A stretch of 64,000 nucleotides of DNA from Acanthaster planci (GCF_001949145.1 NW_019091356.1:3755386-3819385); one strand, 5' to 3'. Numbered from the stretch's first letter, positions 38,701 through 50,890 are shown. Translations and numbers: made by a program. The notes: generated by a model from the letters alone, not told the origin.

Positions 38701-41700
38701 GTGACACTGGTCAACAGCCTGGCTGTAAGTTATCTTGTCTTAAAGAAAAGCAGGACGTTTACTTCCGTCTGATAAAGTTTGGATGCTTGCGATGTTCGGG
38801 GAGATCTGGTGTACAGTTTCAATTCATGTCGAGTCAACAAGACCGTTTGAAAAGTAATTTATTCTCTGCTTGCATTTACAAGGTACAATTGAAAACTGAT
38901 TGTAAAAGGGGACAGCCATTCCACCTCAGACCTATTTTCCATTTAAATGATTCAGAGAGAAGTGCCCACCAAGCTGTTTTCAGAAATTCAAAATTCTTCC
39001 ACTCTGTCCTCTTGAGCATTTTTTGATCTGTCACGAACGAAGACATTTTTTATACAAGTGTTAACGTGATCAGCTCTTGTGAACAAACATGTTCATCATT
39101 GGTAATAGAAAAGGTTCTTTCCAACAGGATGAAAAGGTTCAAGAGATCCAACTGACATTTCAGGAAGTCAATCAGAACAAGGAACCTTCGAAATTAATCT
39201 CAGGCTACCTGGTCTATGAGCATCTCGGCACAGGAGCATTCGGCAGTGTCTACAAGGTACAGATATGAACCCTTACTTCCCCTACTTCGCCTTATGCTGT
39301 TACTCAGATGCTTGTTTGTTGTGTATCTTAAGATTCTCTGTCAATCAACCCTTCATCAATTTGATCCTGGTGATAACAGGTGAAGAAGAACACAGGGGAG
39401 AATTTCCTGGCCCTGAAGGAGATTCGCTACAACAACCCAGCCGTTGGGAAGACGGTCAAGGAGAAGGATAAGAGCATTGATAGCATCGTCAGTGAGCTGT
39501 CTATCATCAAGGAGCACCTCCGACATCCTAACGTTGTTCGTTACTACAGGACATTCAAAGAGAGTGAGTAGAAGACGTCGGTTTACCAGTTTTGGGGCTG
39601 AAATCCCTCGGATAATGAACTGAGCGAGCTGCAAGCAAACGTTACAAGTAAAAATTAATCCCAGCGGAGGATGTTGAGATTTTGAGATAAAGGAGCTCTT
39701 TCTAAACAACTGGGCTGATTTAAGATAAATCGCACTTTGATATCTGTCATCATCCCAGACGAGAATCTGTACATCGTGATGGAACTGATAGAGGGCGCCC
39801 CACTCTACGAACACTTCAACTCTCTCAAGGAGAAAGGGGAGCAGTTCTCGGAGGAGCGCATCTGGCACATCTTCCTGCAGATCGTCCTAGCGCTGCGGTA
39901 CCTGCACAAGGAGAAGAAGATTGTCCACCGAGACTTGACACCCAACAACATCATGCTGGGGGAGAACGACAAAGTCACAATCAGTGAGTAGAATGGGTCT
40001 AGACCTTTCACAACGGAAGCCAAAATCACCTGTTGGCCTCTTTTATATCTTAGTACCAGACTTTCTCCCACTCCAGGGTGTTTTCAAAAGGAAGCCCTCT
40101 TTTGAAAATCTTGTCAGTCTCTGAAAACTGCTTTGTTAAAATTCCACGATATGCATGTGACTCTTCTTTGATTTTTTTTATAGCTGACTTTGGCCTTGCG
40201 CGACAGAAGCAACCAGATGCCAGCAAGATGACGTCAGTGGTTGGGACCATCCTGTACAACTGGTAAGCAATCAAGTTGTTATTTTTAAAAAATGACTGGT
40301 ATTCACTGTGAAGTGTATTCCTGTCACAGGAAATTTACTGCTTCTATCATTTTGAGGAGGGTGGTATTTTTAAGTCTCGCTGACTTTAATGTTCAAGTAA
40401 ACAGTTTCCTTAGAATTCCCAGATTTTTTCTCAAATGAGAGAATCGGAGTGCAGATTTAACTGCCAAATCAGACTTCTACTATTGCATGGGCAAGTCAAA
40501 AAGACAGTTTGAATACCAAGTGACCTCTCTGCCAATCTTTGACCTTAAGCCCCGAGATCATCCAGAATCAACCCTACGGCGAGAAGGCTGATGTCTGGGC
40601 AGCTGGCTGCATCCTGTACCAGATGTGCATGCTGAAGCCTCCCTTCTACAGCTCCAACATGCTGGCGTTGGCGAGCAAGATCGTGGAGGCCGACTATGAG
40701 CCCATACCCGCAGACAAGTACTCCCCGCTCATGATATCCACCATCAGACAGTAAGAATCGTTGTTAGAACTTCCCGAATTCGGTGCTTCAGTTGGTATTT
40801 GTGGCAATGAGGGTTGACGACATGCAAGAGAAGAGAGTCAGATTTCCAAGTATTTTTGCAAGTTGCTTGAGAAGCATAAATGTTTATGTTGAGTTATCAT
40901 GCTTTTACTCTATAGTGCACTTTGTGAGGAGGTCTACTTGACATTTGGCAATGAATTAAAGACACCTGTTTACTACCCTTTTTGGGAGGAATTCTATGGA
41001 AAAAAATTCACGGATAAAATCTGCTTTCTTTGGAATTCAGTCGTCTGCCTAGTGCAAAGGGGTGTTTGTCCAGGTTGTCTTGAGGATTGTTGAACCTTAT
41101 TTTCCCAGGTGTTTGACAGCCGATCCAGACAAGAGGCCGGACATCGTCCAGGTGGGTGGCCTGATAGCCGACATCATGATGCAGAACATGGACGCGCTCA
41201 GAACTAACCAGATCAGCTTGGAGAAGAAACTAGACCGGGAAAGGAAGAGGACGCAGAGGTGAGATGGACGTGTAGATCTGGGATGTCTAGTTTTATTGGC
41301 ACCTATGTTATCTGCAACTTGAGAAAGCGACCAGCAGTTGATTTGATGTCACTAAGAATTCTAGTAGTCAAAACTTGATGTCCGTGTGCCATTTGGTAAC
41401 CAGAACGTCGGGTGACCATTAAATTTGTCTTTTTCTCCCAAGACACCACAACGAGGCCACCAAGAACATGCAGAACTACCACCGTCTCTTCTTGGCATCG
41501 CAGGAGAGGTACGACAAGCTGGCAAACCTGGCCGGCAGCGGTGGGGCGTCCAGCATCAAGAGTGACTCTGACTCAAAGTAAGGAGATGTCTAGAATCTCC
41601 CTGATTTTCAACCTGTCTCCAAAACGTTACAGGCGTAGAACTAATGTATGACTGGGGTCTTGGACAACTCGAAAAAACACACAGTAGCCTAAATCTGATT

Positions 41701-44700
41701 TGCTTTCAATCACAGCGACGTCTTTGAATCCAGCGACGAGCAGCCCCCGCCAAACCGACCCCACCACATCGGACTGAACGGCAGCAGGTCACGGTACGGT
41801 CTTCACGACACAGACAAGAGCGTGGGTGAGTATTTGGCCGTACAGTTTGAATCCCTCCCCCCCCATCAAACAAAGAATCAGTGAGACTGAGTCAAAGTTG
41901 TCATGCCTGTGCTTAGCCTGTTGGTGTTTTTTACCCACATGCTCTCTGTATTCAGTTAGATATCGGATTCAGGTACATACAAGTGAAATGGAAACTGTCT
42001 TTTGAGACTCCATCAGTTGGACTCTGTCCTATTGGTTTTCTTTCAGGAGTCATAGTCGGACCATTTACTCACACCATGCCTTTGAATGTCTTTGTTCTTT
42101 GCTTTGTTTTAATCAGAGAGCGGTATTGAGGAAGATGATTCCTGCCTCGGCTGTGATAGCCTGGACTCCAGTGGTAGCAGCTCCGTCCTTGGTAGGTTGT
42201 TGTCATACTTCTCTGAATTTTTTATTTCCATTGCTACTTCATCATCTCCTCATGCTGTCTACCTGTGTCTGGATATGACTAGTCATCAGTCTAACTGGAA
42301 AACTGACCATTTCTTTAGTGTGTGCGATGAACTGTCTTTTTTTGTCATGCACTCTTACGCTCGAACACCCAACACGCAGTGAAAATTTCTGCTGTAGAAT
42401 AGCAGATTGAGAAATGCCGGCATGATTTGCGTTTGCTGTGTTCTCACCACTTTTGCCATCTGACCTTTTAACCACCACCCCCCTCAACTCTGCCCCACTC
42501 TGCCCCTTTCAACCCCCTACATCAGGTTCCAGCCTCAACCTCAGTTCCAGTCAGAATCGGGGCACGTTTGCTGTGCCCCGCCCGCCGACAGTTGCCAAGA
42601 GCAGTAACGGTGGGATGCGATCCCTCACGGTTGATGTGCAAGGTGTGTGCTAGTCGTGTCACTGATACAGTCTTCCTTGCCTCGTACTTTTCTCAATTAA
42701 TAGTTGTCTCACCATTTCTCATCTCAAGTTTGATAGCAGTTTGAAAGTTCAAGTTGGTTTTATCACATCTATTATGCCTCACAGATATGTGCATGCGTCC
42801 AGTATTTCTCACATGCCAGAGTGTTTAGATTAATTGCTCAAGTAATGTTTAAGGCTCATAGCACAGGATGGCACATTGCTTTCTATTGTCTCGTGTTATG
42901 CACCTGCCACCATCAAAACCTGTTATTAATTGAAGAGGAAATGATCTCGTTTCACCAACATCGTAATTGGCATCACCTGCTTGAGTGTAATTTGCAGTAA
43001 AAAGGTGTATATTCAGTTAAATACTATGGAACACCATCAAGAAGTTTTAAAAAAGTAAGAATAGTGCAGCATCAACCAGTGTGTCGTTATTTGTCATCTA
43101 TGGTTAAAAAAAAATCAGCGTTAAGCACACCTTGTTTTGTGTGGTTTTTCTCCTTCAGCCGTCAATCGTGCCCTAGCTCAGCAAGGCTTAGCCTCGCCTG
43201 CTGACACCGCGACACCAGTGACGGACCGAGGCCGGCTGCTGAGGTCACAGAGTGGGTCGTTTCTGGAGACGCTGAGACGACAGTCATCCAATAGTGGGAA
43301 GCCTCGGCCACGTAAGTGTTCACTAGACACCATCCAAGGCCAAAGTTTAAGTGATACACCAAGCAAAGTACAACGCTCAGCCTGTTTTTGGGCCAAGCAG
43401 AAATGGGAGACAACCATTCTCAATAATACAGTTTTTCACTCCAGCCTGTGACCAGTTTTTGCTCAGCAAATATTTGCTGCTCTTAGCAACTTTCTTATGA
43501 CAGACCTCACAGCACCCTCTTCAATCCTGCACAAACCTAATAGAATCTCTGTAGCAGCCGTTTCACATTCGTAATCTCAATTTCCCCCTCTGCCCATTCC
43601 CAGCCTCTGCGGCGCCCACCCTGACCATCTCCCCCCGCAAGGTGCGGCAGATCAGCGACCCTGTCCTCAAGATGCTGCACACCATCCACAAGATCATCTT
43701 CATCTGCCAGCTGCCGCCGACGCTGTCCCCCAACCCCCGCCGCAAGGTCATTGAGAGGTTCAAGAAGGCCCTCTTTGCCCCCCAGAGCAGCTCGGTCAAC
43801 TTGAAGAACGAGCTCAAGAAGGTTGGTACACTCCACTCTTGCTCTTCCTCCACGTTTCCCTCTTCCCTTCGTCCTTGGGCTCTGATCTCATGGTTTCTCC
43901 TCTGAATTCAAGGTTTGTCTTGGAATAAGTTGATAAATTCCATCAGAATCGTGGCTGACACTTGTGCCCCTAAGCAAGACACCATACTGCAGTTTCTTTG
44001 ATCACGCCATTCTGTTCCTAAGAGGGTTAGTTGCTGTTTAGTCTGTAGTGTATGGACCTTCGTTGTCTTGGATTGTTTCGGACAGTCTAAGATTGTCACA
44101 TGAAGGCCTTGGAATGTTACAGATTATTACATTAGCCTTACATTATCTTGGATAATCTGTTGTGGTCCTGGAGGTACCTGATATCTAATTCCCTCCTGGT
44201 CCACAGCTGGTTAACGGCTCCAAGGAGCTGATCGATCTCAACCTGTGCACCACCGAGGCCTCGTACCTCCTGAAGCAGGCCAGTCACGAGGAGTCCCACA
44301 TGCAGGTGTCGGGCGAGAAGCCCTCCATCGGAACCAGTCTTGACCCCAACGACACCGAGATTGGCATCACCTACGAGCAGATGCAGAACTTCATTGAGAG
44401 CGTGCTGGTGGAGAGCGGGTACTACGCCATGTCGCCCAATGCAAGGTAAGGGGATTGGCAGTGCTTTAACTAAAACGATACAAAGGGAGGCGTGGTGCTA
44501 GACTGATAATTGGGGGAGGGGCTTCAAAGATTTTTGGAGGAGGTAAAAAAAAAATTGATATTTTTCGTAATTGAGTAACTTAGTCTCAGACATTTTGAGA
44601 TATTAAAATCGGGGCAGGGGTTCCCATGAATTGGAAACTTTTATAGAATTTGGTAGGTAGAATTTATAGGGTGCAAACCTTGGTGAAGATGAGTAACTTG

Positions 44701-45065
44701 TTGCACTGCTTTTGTGAAAGCATGACTAGCACTAGTGTACTTGCTCAACAAGTACCAATTTACTTATGGAATCTTATGGAAGCTAAGCTACCCTAAAGTA
44801 TGTCATCATTGCCTACTTTATTTGCCCACCAAAGTTGGTCGCTAAACCGTGATGATGAATATGCTCGGTTTGTTCTTACGTCTTCATATTCCCCCCTGTG
44901 TATTCATAAATCCTGATCCTCGTGTGTACAGCAATAGATGTTTCTGAACTTATGAACCTCTGTTTTTGTGTCACTGACAGGAATCGGAGTATGCCACTGG
45001 GTCCAATCATCACCAGCCCACCCACACTTCGACGGAACAGCTCCTATGAGGTAGGATCAACCTAG
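29703..45065 (+). CDS. NEK10: NIMA-related protein kinase NEK10
   Basis: Protein kinase linked in vertebrates to motile-cilium biogenesis and the G2/M DNA-damage response. Coding exons: 29703-29746, 31246-31306, 31470-31609, 32131-32191, 33592-33629, 34457-34541, 35541-35582, 35895-35973, 36095-36162, 36470-36549, 36745-36831, 36970-37099, 37409-37500, 37636-37732, 37943-37982, 38116-38177, 38313-38399, 38557-38724, 39128-39256, 39380-39563, 39759-39983, 40184-40262, 40550-40750, 41109-41258, 41443-41577, 41716-41825, 42117-42191, 42526-42642, 43159-43311, 43604-43821, 44207-44445, 44981-45065. Phases agree throughout, giving 1186 residues against about 1170 in human. The start MPSEDKK resembles the human N-terminus. 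The middle-placed kinase domain with HRDLTPNN, armadillo repeats before it and the VRQISDP block after it are specific to NEK10. The last exon could instead splice at the GTAGGA after 45050, so the final four residues are least certain. Confidence 0.95.
30920..30980. repeat. 61-bp near-perfect hairpin flanked by TTAA
   Basis: Arms 30920-30943 and 30957-30980 pair at 22 of 24 positions around a 13-base loop in NEK10 intron 1. The ends read TTAA-CCCTGACA and TGTTAGGG-TTAA, again like TTAA-flanked foldback elements, so a tiny transposon relic is the simplest reading. A structured-RNA or pre-miRNA-like hairpin is possible but unsupported. Confidence 0.65.
35045..35400 (-). mobile_element. LINE (CR1/L2-like) 3' fragment in NEK10 intron 6
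   Basis: On the minus strand, codons from about 35385 to 35179 read RDGSD, IPRTFKKVGD, AFSVAGPRCWNSLPLS and KSHLF. This is the characteristic C-terminus of non-LTR retrotransposon reverse-transcriptase proteins. It is followed in that direction by a short 3' tail ending in an ATT/ATC-type microsatellite (plus strand ATAATGATAATAATGATAA near 35049). The element is 5'-truncated and opposite to NEK10. Confidence 0.75.
36319..36437. mobile_element. Foldback MITE, GGCCRTGTCCGAA family, copy in NEK10 intron 9
   Basis: About 119 bp, starting GGCCATGTCCGAAACGC and ending in the inverse GATTCGGATGCAGCC. The interior is a partial palindrome around CATTTCCAATGGAGCGAAGACC. It is flanked by TAA on both sides. 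A second copy, about 80 percent similar by eye, lies at 47802-47922. Confidence 0.75.
39128..41258 (+). other. NEK10: NEK10 protein kinase domain
   Basis: Residues about 513-775. Visible elements in order: glycine loop GTGAFGSVYK (521-530), ATP lysine in LALKEI (K543), catalytic loop HRDLTPNN (648-655) with Thr in place of the usual Lys, DFG (668-670), activation segment SVVGTILYNCPE with Ile689, and RPDIV (769-773). HRDLTPNN and GTI are, as I recall, NEK10 family traits and not damage. All catalytic residues are present, so an active kinase is expected. A basic coiled-coil-like segment (SLEKKLDRERKRTQR) follows directly. Confidence 0.93.
41443..45065 (+). other. NEK10: NEK10 C-terminal tail
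   Basis: Exons 25-32, about residues 810-1186. A short helical stretch is followed by a serine-rich acidic linker (exons 41443-42642), then a basic Ser/Arg region (43159-43311). The conserved block KVRQISDP, HKIIFICQLPP and RRKVIERFKKALF comes next in exon 43604-43821. ITYEQMQNFIESVLVESGYY in exon 44207-44445 matches the extreme C-terminus of vertebrate NEK10. The linker is poorly conserved and likely disordered. Confidence 0.85.
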
Positions 45066-45550
45066 CCTGGGCCGGGGGACCAAAAGATGGAAGATTTGTA
45101 TCAAAAGTTTTGGGGCCTGAACCACAAACAGGGAAGCTTCGGCAACGCGCTGTTCATGTACATACCACGAGAAATCTTTCAAATACAAAAAGACGGTTGA
45201 TATATTGACATTCTGGAAAATATACAGATTAGTAAATCTGGAATTTTGCATGTGATGATTATTTAAGTTGAAGTGGATTTTAATTGACGCCACCACTTTT
45301 CAAGAGATGGAAATCTTGGTCAAACTTGTCTGAAGTCAGTATTAGTGCCGTACAGGAATGGGCAAATGGATCAAACGTTCAGAAACATCTGTTTTGCTGA
45401 ATATGGCATGTACAAAACCAAACTCTATATTGCATAAAGAAAAGACAGATCTATTGGAAAATCTATATGAAACAGAGAATTTATTGTAAATTTGGTAGTT
45501 TTGATTGCTGGCGCATGTGGTTGTTAAACTATATATCTCATCTTCCGTCC

Positions 45551-45556
45551 AATAAA
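45551..45556 (+). promoter_or_regulatory. Candidate polyadenylation signal of NEK10
   Basis: AATAAA about 490 bases after the NEK10 stop codon. Further AATAAA hexamers at 46444 and 47641 are alternatives, so the true 3' end cannot be chosen without transcripts. Confidence 0.3.
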
Positions 45557-47801
45557 GATGAATATATGATTAAGTTAAGTTATATATATTTTTGATAGGT
45601 GCTTTGTATATATTATGTACATAAGTGTGCAGCGTGTGGAGGATATCAATAATTAATTGATATTTCATAATATGATTAATCCGTCCAGTCATTATACACG
45701 ATACTGCTTAACGATGAATTTGCACTTGATTTGTTGAGAGTGTCATTTCTTTCGCTTGAAATTGGAATATTTTGCAAAGCTGCCTCCTTTGAAATTGTTC
45801 TGTCCCTTGCCTCATACCAATCCTTTCGCCAACCGACGATGCCTGGGAATTAATCACGTTGGCCAAATTTTGAAACATTAATGTCATGAGTACAAGTCCA
45901 TGGTATCGGACAGAAAAGAACATGGAAAACATTTGGGCATTCAACAGGTCCTTCTTTGTTGAGTTGAACAAACTGTTTTTACATGGGACAAATCTATTAG
46001 ATGTCACAGTTTTGTTTCTTCAAATTTTCACCTTGTAAAACTTTACATTCCGAACAAGTGAGAAATTCAAAATAACGAATTAAGCGAGAAAATGCAGCTT
46101 CTCATAATTGCTCGTGACTGTGTTCTCGTTAACTACATATACAATTTGAATTAAATTTGTGATTGTTTATCACTATAAATTAAGAATGTGTGCCAGTTAA
46201 ATAACATCCATCCACTTGATTCATAAATTCTTAACTTACTTTGGAAAGTCGGCGATTCTGATTATATCTACAACATTCATTTCATCTTGAACTTTGATCT
46301 TCCGTCCAGAGGTTTCTGAAATTTATTAGGGGGGGGGCTGGTCATCAAAAGGAGAATGACTCTGTATCTTGATTGGCCGAGAGCTTGTCACATGACAAAA
46401 ACTCAGCCACACTGAAATGACCCTTTTGGATTTGACTTGAATCAATAAACCGTGTGCCTGCACCAAGTTGCACTTAATTAATACAGCATAATGAGTTATT
46501 CACACATTCAACCGTAAGTAGAGGTTTCTACTGTGCCCCCATTCCCCCATTCAATTTCAAGTGTAAATATGTTCTATTATCAAGAGTATTTTGTATATTG
46601 AGACACAAGTTTCTTTTTCTGTACATATTGAGATCTTTATGCACGTTGGGCATTTTCAACCCCCCCTTTGGGTGGCACTATAAAAATTGTACATTGTTAT
46701 CTGCACTGAGTGTCTTTTAAATAATGCTTTGGTGACATTTTACATTGTATTACCAATGTTGCTGTGTTTCACATCCAGTTTTTTTTTCTGTCCGCTGAGA
46801 GACCATTTCCTTTAGAACTGTAAATTTCTGAAGTTTGAAAACTTTAATCGGCAAGCTGGCCTGGCCTGTATAAATTTTTCACTGTAGGATGTTAATGTTG
46901 AGAAAGAAGAACTTGAACAGTTTGAATTGGGATTCAAATCAGTGGTGCACCCAAAATAGTTGTGCCAAGTGCTTTGGGCTTTCCAATTGAGTTTACCTAC
47001 TCTATGAAGATGTGGCCCTCTAGTGGTTAAAACAAGAAAGTTGCAGTGTTAGCTTTCTGCTATTTTCCATCCGATGCCAGTTAGTGTTCAACATGCTACA
47101 TATTACCCATATGAAACTACAGCCAATCAATCAGTACCCGAGGTGTCACACATCTTGGTTAATCCTACCTACGTTAGTTTTTAGTTATAACTGTGTATAG
47201 TTTCATTTGATTTTTGTTGATGCCGTCCAACTGCAGTCAGCTTGTTTAGAATTTGTTTTAATTTGTTGTAATTTCCTTTCAATGAGGAAAAACAGTATGA
47301 AATTGGATGATGCTTTTACCTTGATGAATTTGTTGTAAATGATTTTACATTGTAGAACAATGTAAGTTTGGTTATCTGTGATTCACAGGTTTTATTTTTG
47401 TGATGGGGTTAGTGCTTGTTTGACATGATTGCATTTTAAATTGGTCTTATCTTAAGACACTTCACTGGCATTATCTGATTACTTCAAATTTACCTCTCAA
47501 GCCCCCAAACATGTATTGATGTTTATGTGTTTGATTTACTTTCCAGAACATATTAAGAACTAAAACATTCCCTTGTTGAATTTTATTTTTCATTTTTATG
47601 ATGCACCTTGTGTCTGCCAGTCAGATGAGGCACTTGTTGGAATAAACATCTGAGAGCGACTCACATTGCAAAGTCATCTTTCTTTTCTTCGTGTTTTCAG
47701 AAAATGGAAATGAGTGGAATGGGTTCATTTAGTTTTGGGACGATGAGGTGTAGAGAGACGGGGGTGGGGTTTGGCTACGTGATGGGGTGGCTATCTAAAA
47801 A

Positions 47802-47922
47802 GGCCGTGTCCGAAACGCGGTTCCAGAGCTAAGGCTAGGTCTATTGTCTGTGCGTCTCCATGCATTTCCAATGGAGCGAAGACCTTCAGACCTAGCTCTA
47901 GACAAGAGATTCAGATGTAGCC
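47802..47922. mobile_element. Foldback MITE, GGCCRTGTCCGAA family, second copy
   Basis: Begins GGCCGTGTCCGAAACGCGG and ends GATTCAGATGTAGCC. It shares its full length with the copy at 36319-36437, including the central CATTTCCAATGGAGCGAAGACC, and differs by scattered substitutions and a small insertion. Non-coding. Confidence 0.75.
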
Positions 47923-48987
47923 TAAGATAATTGAATAGTCTGACTCATTTGGTCTGGAATCCTATCTGCAATTACACTGAACTCACAATTTCTAGAGGGT
48001 GCTCTATCAATATAAATAGGGGTGGAAACTCTGTGAGAAGTCACTTCCCTTGTTGCTGGCATCTGAGAAGGTTGTTTCCATTGGGAAAACTTGTTTCAAC
48101 TATAAGGTAAGCTTGCTTTGGTTTTCATTGCCATTTGTATTTGAAAGTAATTTTCTTGTAAACAATTGTTATGCACTTGTAATACACCAGTACACTAGTC
48201 TCGGTGTGATTTCAAACAGCTTGGGGGGGGTCTATCCCAAGAAATCTGTGAAAATAAGGTCAACTTTGGAAAAGCAACGCTGAACAATTGGTGGTTTGTT
48301 GCACCATCACAAGTTAGTATGTTACCCAAACTAGAAAACATAAACATGCGGTTTTCAGTATCAATATACATACGTATTTAATGACTTTTTAATCGCTGAC
48401 AAAAAAGACACAAGACTTCGTGACAATAAAACCCACAAGTAAACAATGTTGTGGACAATCTCCCAATTTCAAGTGAGAGATAAAAATTGTACAGTTGGGA
48501 ATTGGCGCAATGCAAAAGCCTTGAATACCAAACTGTTCATCCAAGGAACCTCTTTAAACCATTTGTTCCTGGAGACCTGGATAGAACCAAATTGCTGACA
48601 AATACAAGGCTTGAACGTGCAAAAAAATCCCCAACTGCCACACATAACCCACGGCTAGTTTGTGGCAATGGAAGCTTCAGGGCCCTGGTACAATTCTTGG
48701 CTAGGTGATTGTTTGGGTTTCTCCATTCTCATGACTGCATAAGGACAGAGTAATTTCAAACGGTGGTTGTCTTTGGGTCGGATTGGGCATTCACTCACCC
48801 AAAACCTTTTGCATAAATCTCCAGGGACCTTGAAGTATCCATTACTTACATAACACAACGATTCTGAATGGGACATAAATTAATGTGAAACAAAACAAAA
48901 TGTGATCGTCCACAAAACGAAGAGGGCAATTATAACTCAGAAATCAGTTTTTCTCTCGAGGTCAGTTGTAATAGATAGCATCACCAA

Positions 48988-49208
48988 GGCCCAATTTCAC
49001 GGCGCATCTTACAGCAAGCAAAAAATCGGCACTTACCATAGCAGAAAATTCTGTGCTTACAGCGAACATATTTCACGGTTAGTGAGGAATTTTGGCCTGT
49101 GCACATGCGTACATTCCGTAACTAAGGATTCTGTGCTTAAAAGGTTAGCGCAAAATTTTTCTGCTAGGGCGGAATTCTGCAATAAGCAGCGCCATGAAAT
49201 TGGACCCG
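48988..49208. mobile_element. Foldback MITE, copy 2 of the CCAATTTCATGGCGCTGCTTA family
   Basis: Begins GGCCCAATTTCACGGCGC and ends GCAGCGCCATGAAATTGGACCC. Its interior follows the copy at 12312-12564 (shared AAAAATCGGC, GCAGAAAATTCTGTG, CTAAGGATTCTGTGCT) with deletions. Two independent insertions with the same ends support a mobile element. Confidence 0.8.
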
Positions 49209-49803
49209 GCTTTTAAAGGTGGAAGTCAGATTTTAGTTTTTAGATGCTGAAACATCACTTGCAAACATCAACTTTCCATGGTCCTGAAATGCAATGGCGA
49301 AGCAACGATTGAATTTTGTTGGTAGTTTAAATCCAAACTGTGTATCTTGATAAGACACTTAATGGCCATGCATGGTGCAGGATTACAGCTATGTAGAGAA
49401 GATAACAAGATAGCAAAGTTCCTTCATTCTCATCAATAACCAGTCACTGTGAATGTAGCTTGTGTGGTCACTTTCACATCCGACATCTCTTCAGAAGGCA
49501 AGTTACAAAATGTTAATATGCAAAGACAGGACTCCACTCACAAAGATGGTGCCACGGTTGCCAATGATTTCTCTACTAATGTTGGCAAAAGCACTGCAAA
49601 CGTTTATGGCGATGTTTGCACGAGCGAAACACCAAACACCAACCGTGTGCATCACGGGCAACGTCCTGCAAATTCAAGTCTAAATGACCATCGAATACCG
49701 CGGTGAAAAAGTCAGTCTGAAGTTGAAAAGATTTGAAAGGCTGAAAACTACAAACGTCCCTGGCACTGTTGACCACTTCCCTGGTGAGCGATTGTTGATG
49801 TGC

Positions 49804-49878
49804 GATTGCAGGGGATCACTGCATGGGAACCAGTGAGGTAAAAAGCTCTCGTCTGGTTCCCATCACCCCCTTGCAATG
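49804..49878. repeat. Small imperfect inverted repeat
   Basis: GATTGCAGGGG to TGGGAACCAG on the left is answered by CTGGTTCCCATCACCCCCTTGCAAT on the right, with a short A-rich centre. It is likely another foldback relic. No coding content. Confidence 0.4.
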
Positions 49879-50236
49879 TTTAGATGATGGAGGGAGTGGG
49901 TATCAAGCCCAACTGTGAACACAAACTGTGCAGGCAGGCTTACATTATTTATGCCGATACAAGTGCTTGCACACATCTGGTACACTGAAGAGCGCCCTCA
50001 CTGGTTCAACCCTCAAGACTACTGCAGACACAAGATACTCTAAAGGGCTGAAAGCTTCAATCTGAAAGAAGTTGGGTCTTAGCAATCATATCCGCTTCCT
50101 TTTTTATGAGCAAGTTGGAAGATTTTTTTCCCACATGGCACAATAGTTCAACTTGCCTTTATAAAACAGGTTTTTGCCAATACCCAACGTAAAACACTGT
50201 ATTCTCAGTGGATGTCCGAGAGCTTGTGAAAAAATT

Positions 50237-50318
50237 CATAAGTTTACTCGGGTGGGACTCGAACCGACGACCTCCTGCTTACTAGTGCAGACATCTTAAC
50301 CACTTCCTGCTGGGGCAG
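50237..50318 (-). mobile_element. tRNA-derived SINE-like segment
   Basis: On the minus strand an A-box-like TGGTTAAGATG (50292-50302) is followed at tRNA spacing by a B box GGTTCGAGTCC (50255-50265), with an anticodon-arm-like CTGC/GCAG stem between. The predicted anticodon loop is not canonical and the acceptor stem does not close, so a SINE head is more likely than a functional tRNA gene. Confidence 0.55.
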
Positions 50319-50821
50319 TTATCAATGTTGATGATGCTGGGCTGGGATATTTATCATTTTTTTCTGTTTTAAAAATTCTTTAAAAATTCTTATCTTCATT
50401 TACTGGACACTTCCCAACACGTGAAGGACTGTTTGGTGTCTACTCTAGCCTGGCAGAAAAAAAATCTATTGACGCCCGAGTATTTCAGCCAGGCATGCAG
50501 CCTTGTAAACAGAGCCCAGATTGTGCGGTGTTATATAACTTTCTTTTGTTCACGAACCTGGCACAGTGCACTGCTGACCTCTTTTCAACAGGGGCCAGAT
50601 TAGCATGCAGCGGTGCTGTGTGGCTCATCGCTGCGGTGGTGGAGTGCTTTTGTCACCGGTGGTAATCCGCTCGCTCTAAATGCCCCAAACCGTGGTATAC
50701 TGTTTCAAAACAAGGCTGGATTATCTCCACTTTTGAGAGTGAAAAAATGTTGGTAATGCCCAGCAGCCTGGTCATAACAAACGTGTCATAAACAAACATA
50801 AGTGTCCGGATCGGGAGTCCC

Positions 50822-50890
50822 CGGCAGGAAGTGGTTAACCACTGGACCAGCAAGCTTGCCGGGGTCGACTGGCCGGTCCGAGTCAGGTGA
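50822..50890 (+). mobile_element. Second tRNA-like SINE-type segment
   Basis: GTGGTTAACCACTGG resembles an A box and GGTCCGAGTC (50875-50884) a B box, about 40 bases apart, on the plus strand. It is more diverged than the segment at 50237-50318, and I cannot fold a full cloverleaf. Confidence 0.35.

Larger units (their letters stand above)
34457..38724 (+). other. NEK10: NEK10 armadillo-like region
   Basis: Thirteen short exons encode leucine-rich helical repeats, roughly residues 115-487, matching the armadillo region that sets NEK10 apart from other NEKs. Recognisable conserved pieces are LLCLRMLLRD, LLIAYGAHK, QVKEQVKICDGVPVLL, ALTELVLND and LRFLFSMERNR. This part is thought to be a protein-interaction scaffold. 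Introns 4 to 18 are mostly a few hundred bases, much shorter than those at the 5' end. Confidence 0.88.

Noticed and set aside
39356-39868. 170-codon open frame on the minus strand across the NEK10 kinase exons
   Set aside because: It lies antisense to two strongly supported kinase exons and the intron between them; its composition mirrors the sense codons.
50237-50318. A functional tRNA gene
   Set aside because: A and B boxes are present but the anticodon loop is irregular and the acceptor stem does not pair; a SINE head is the better reading.
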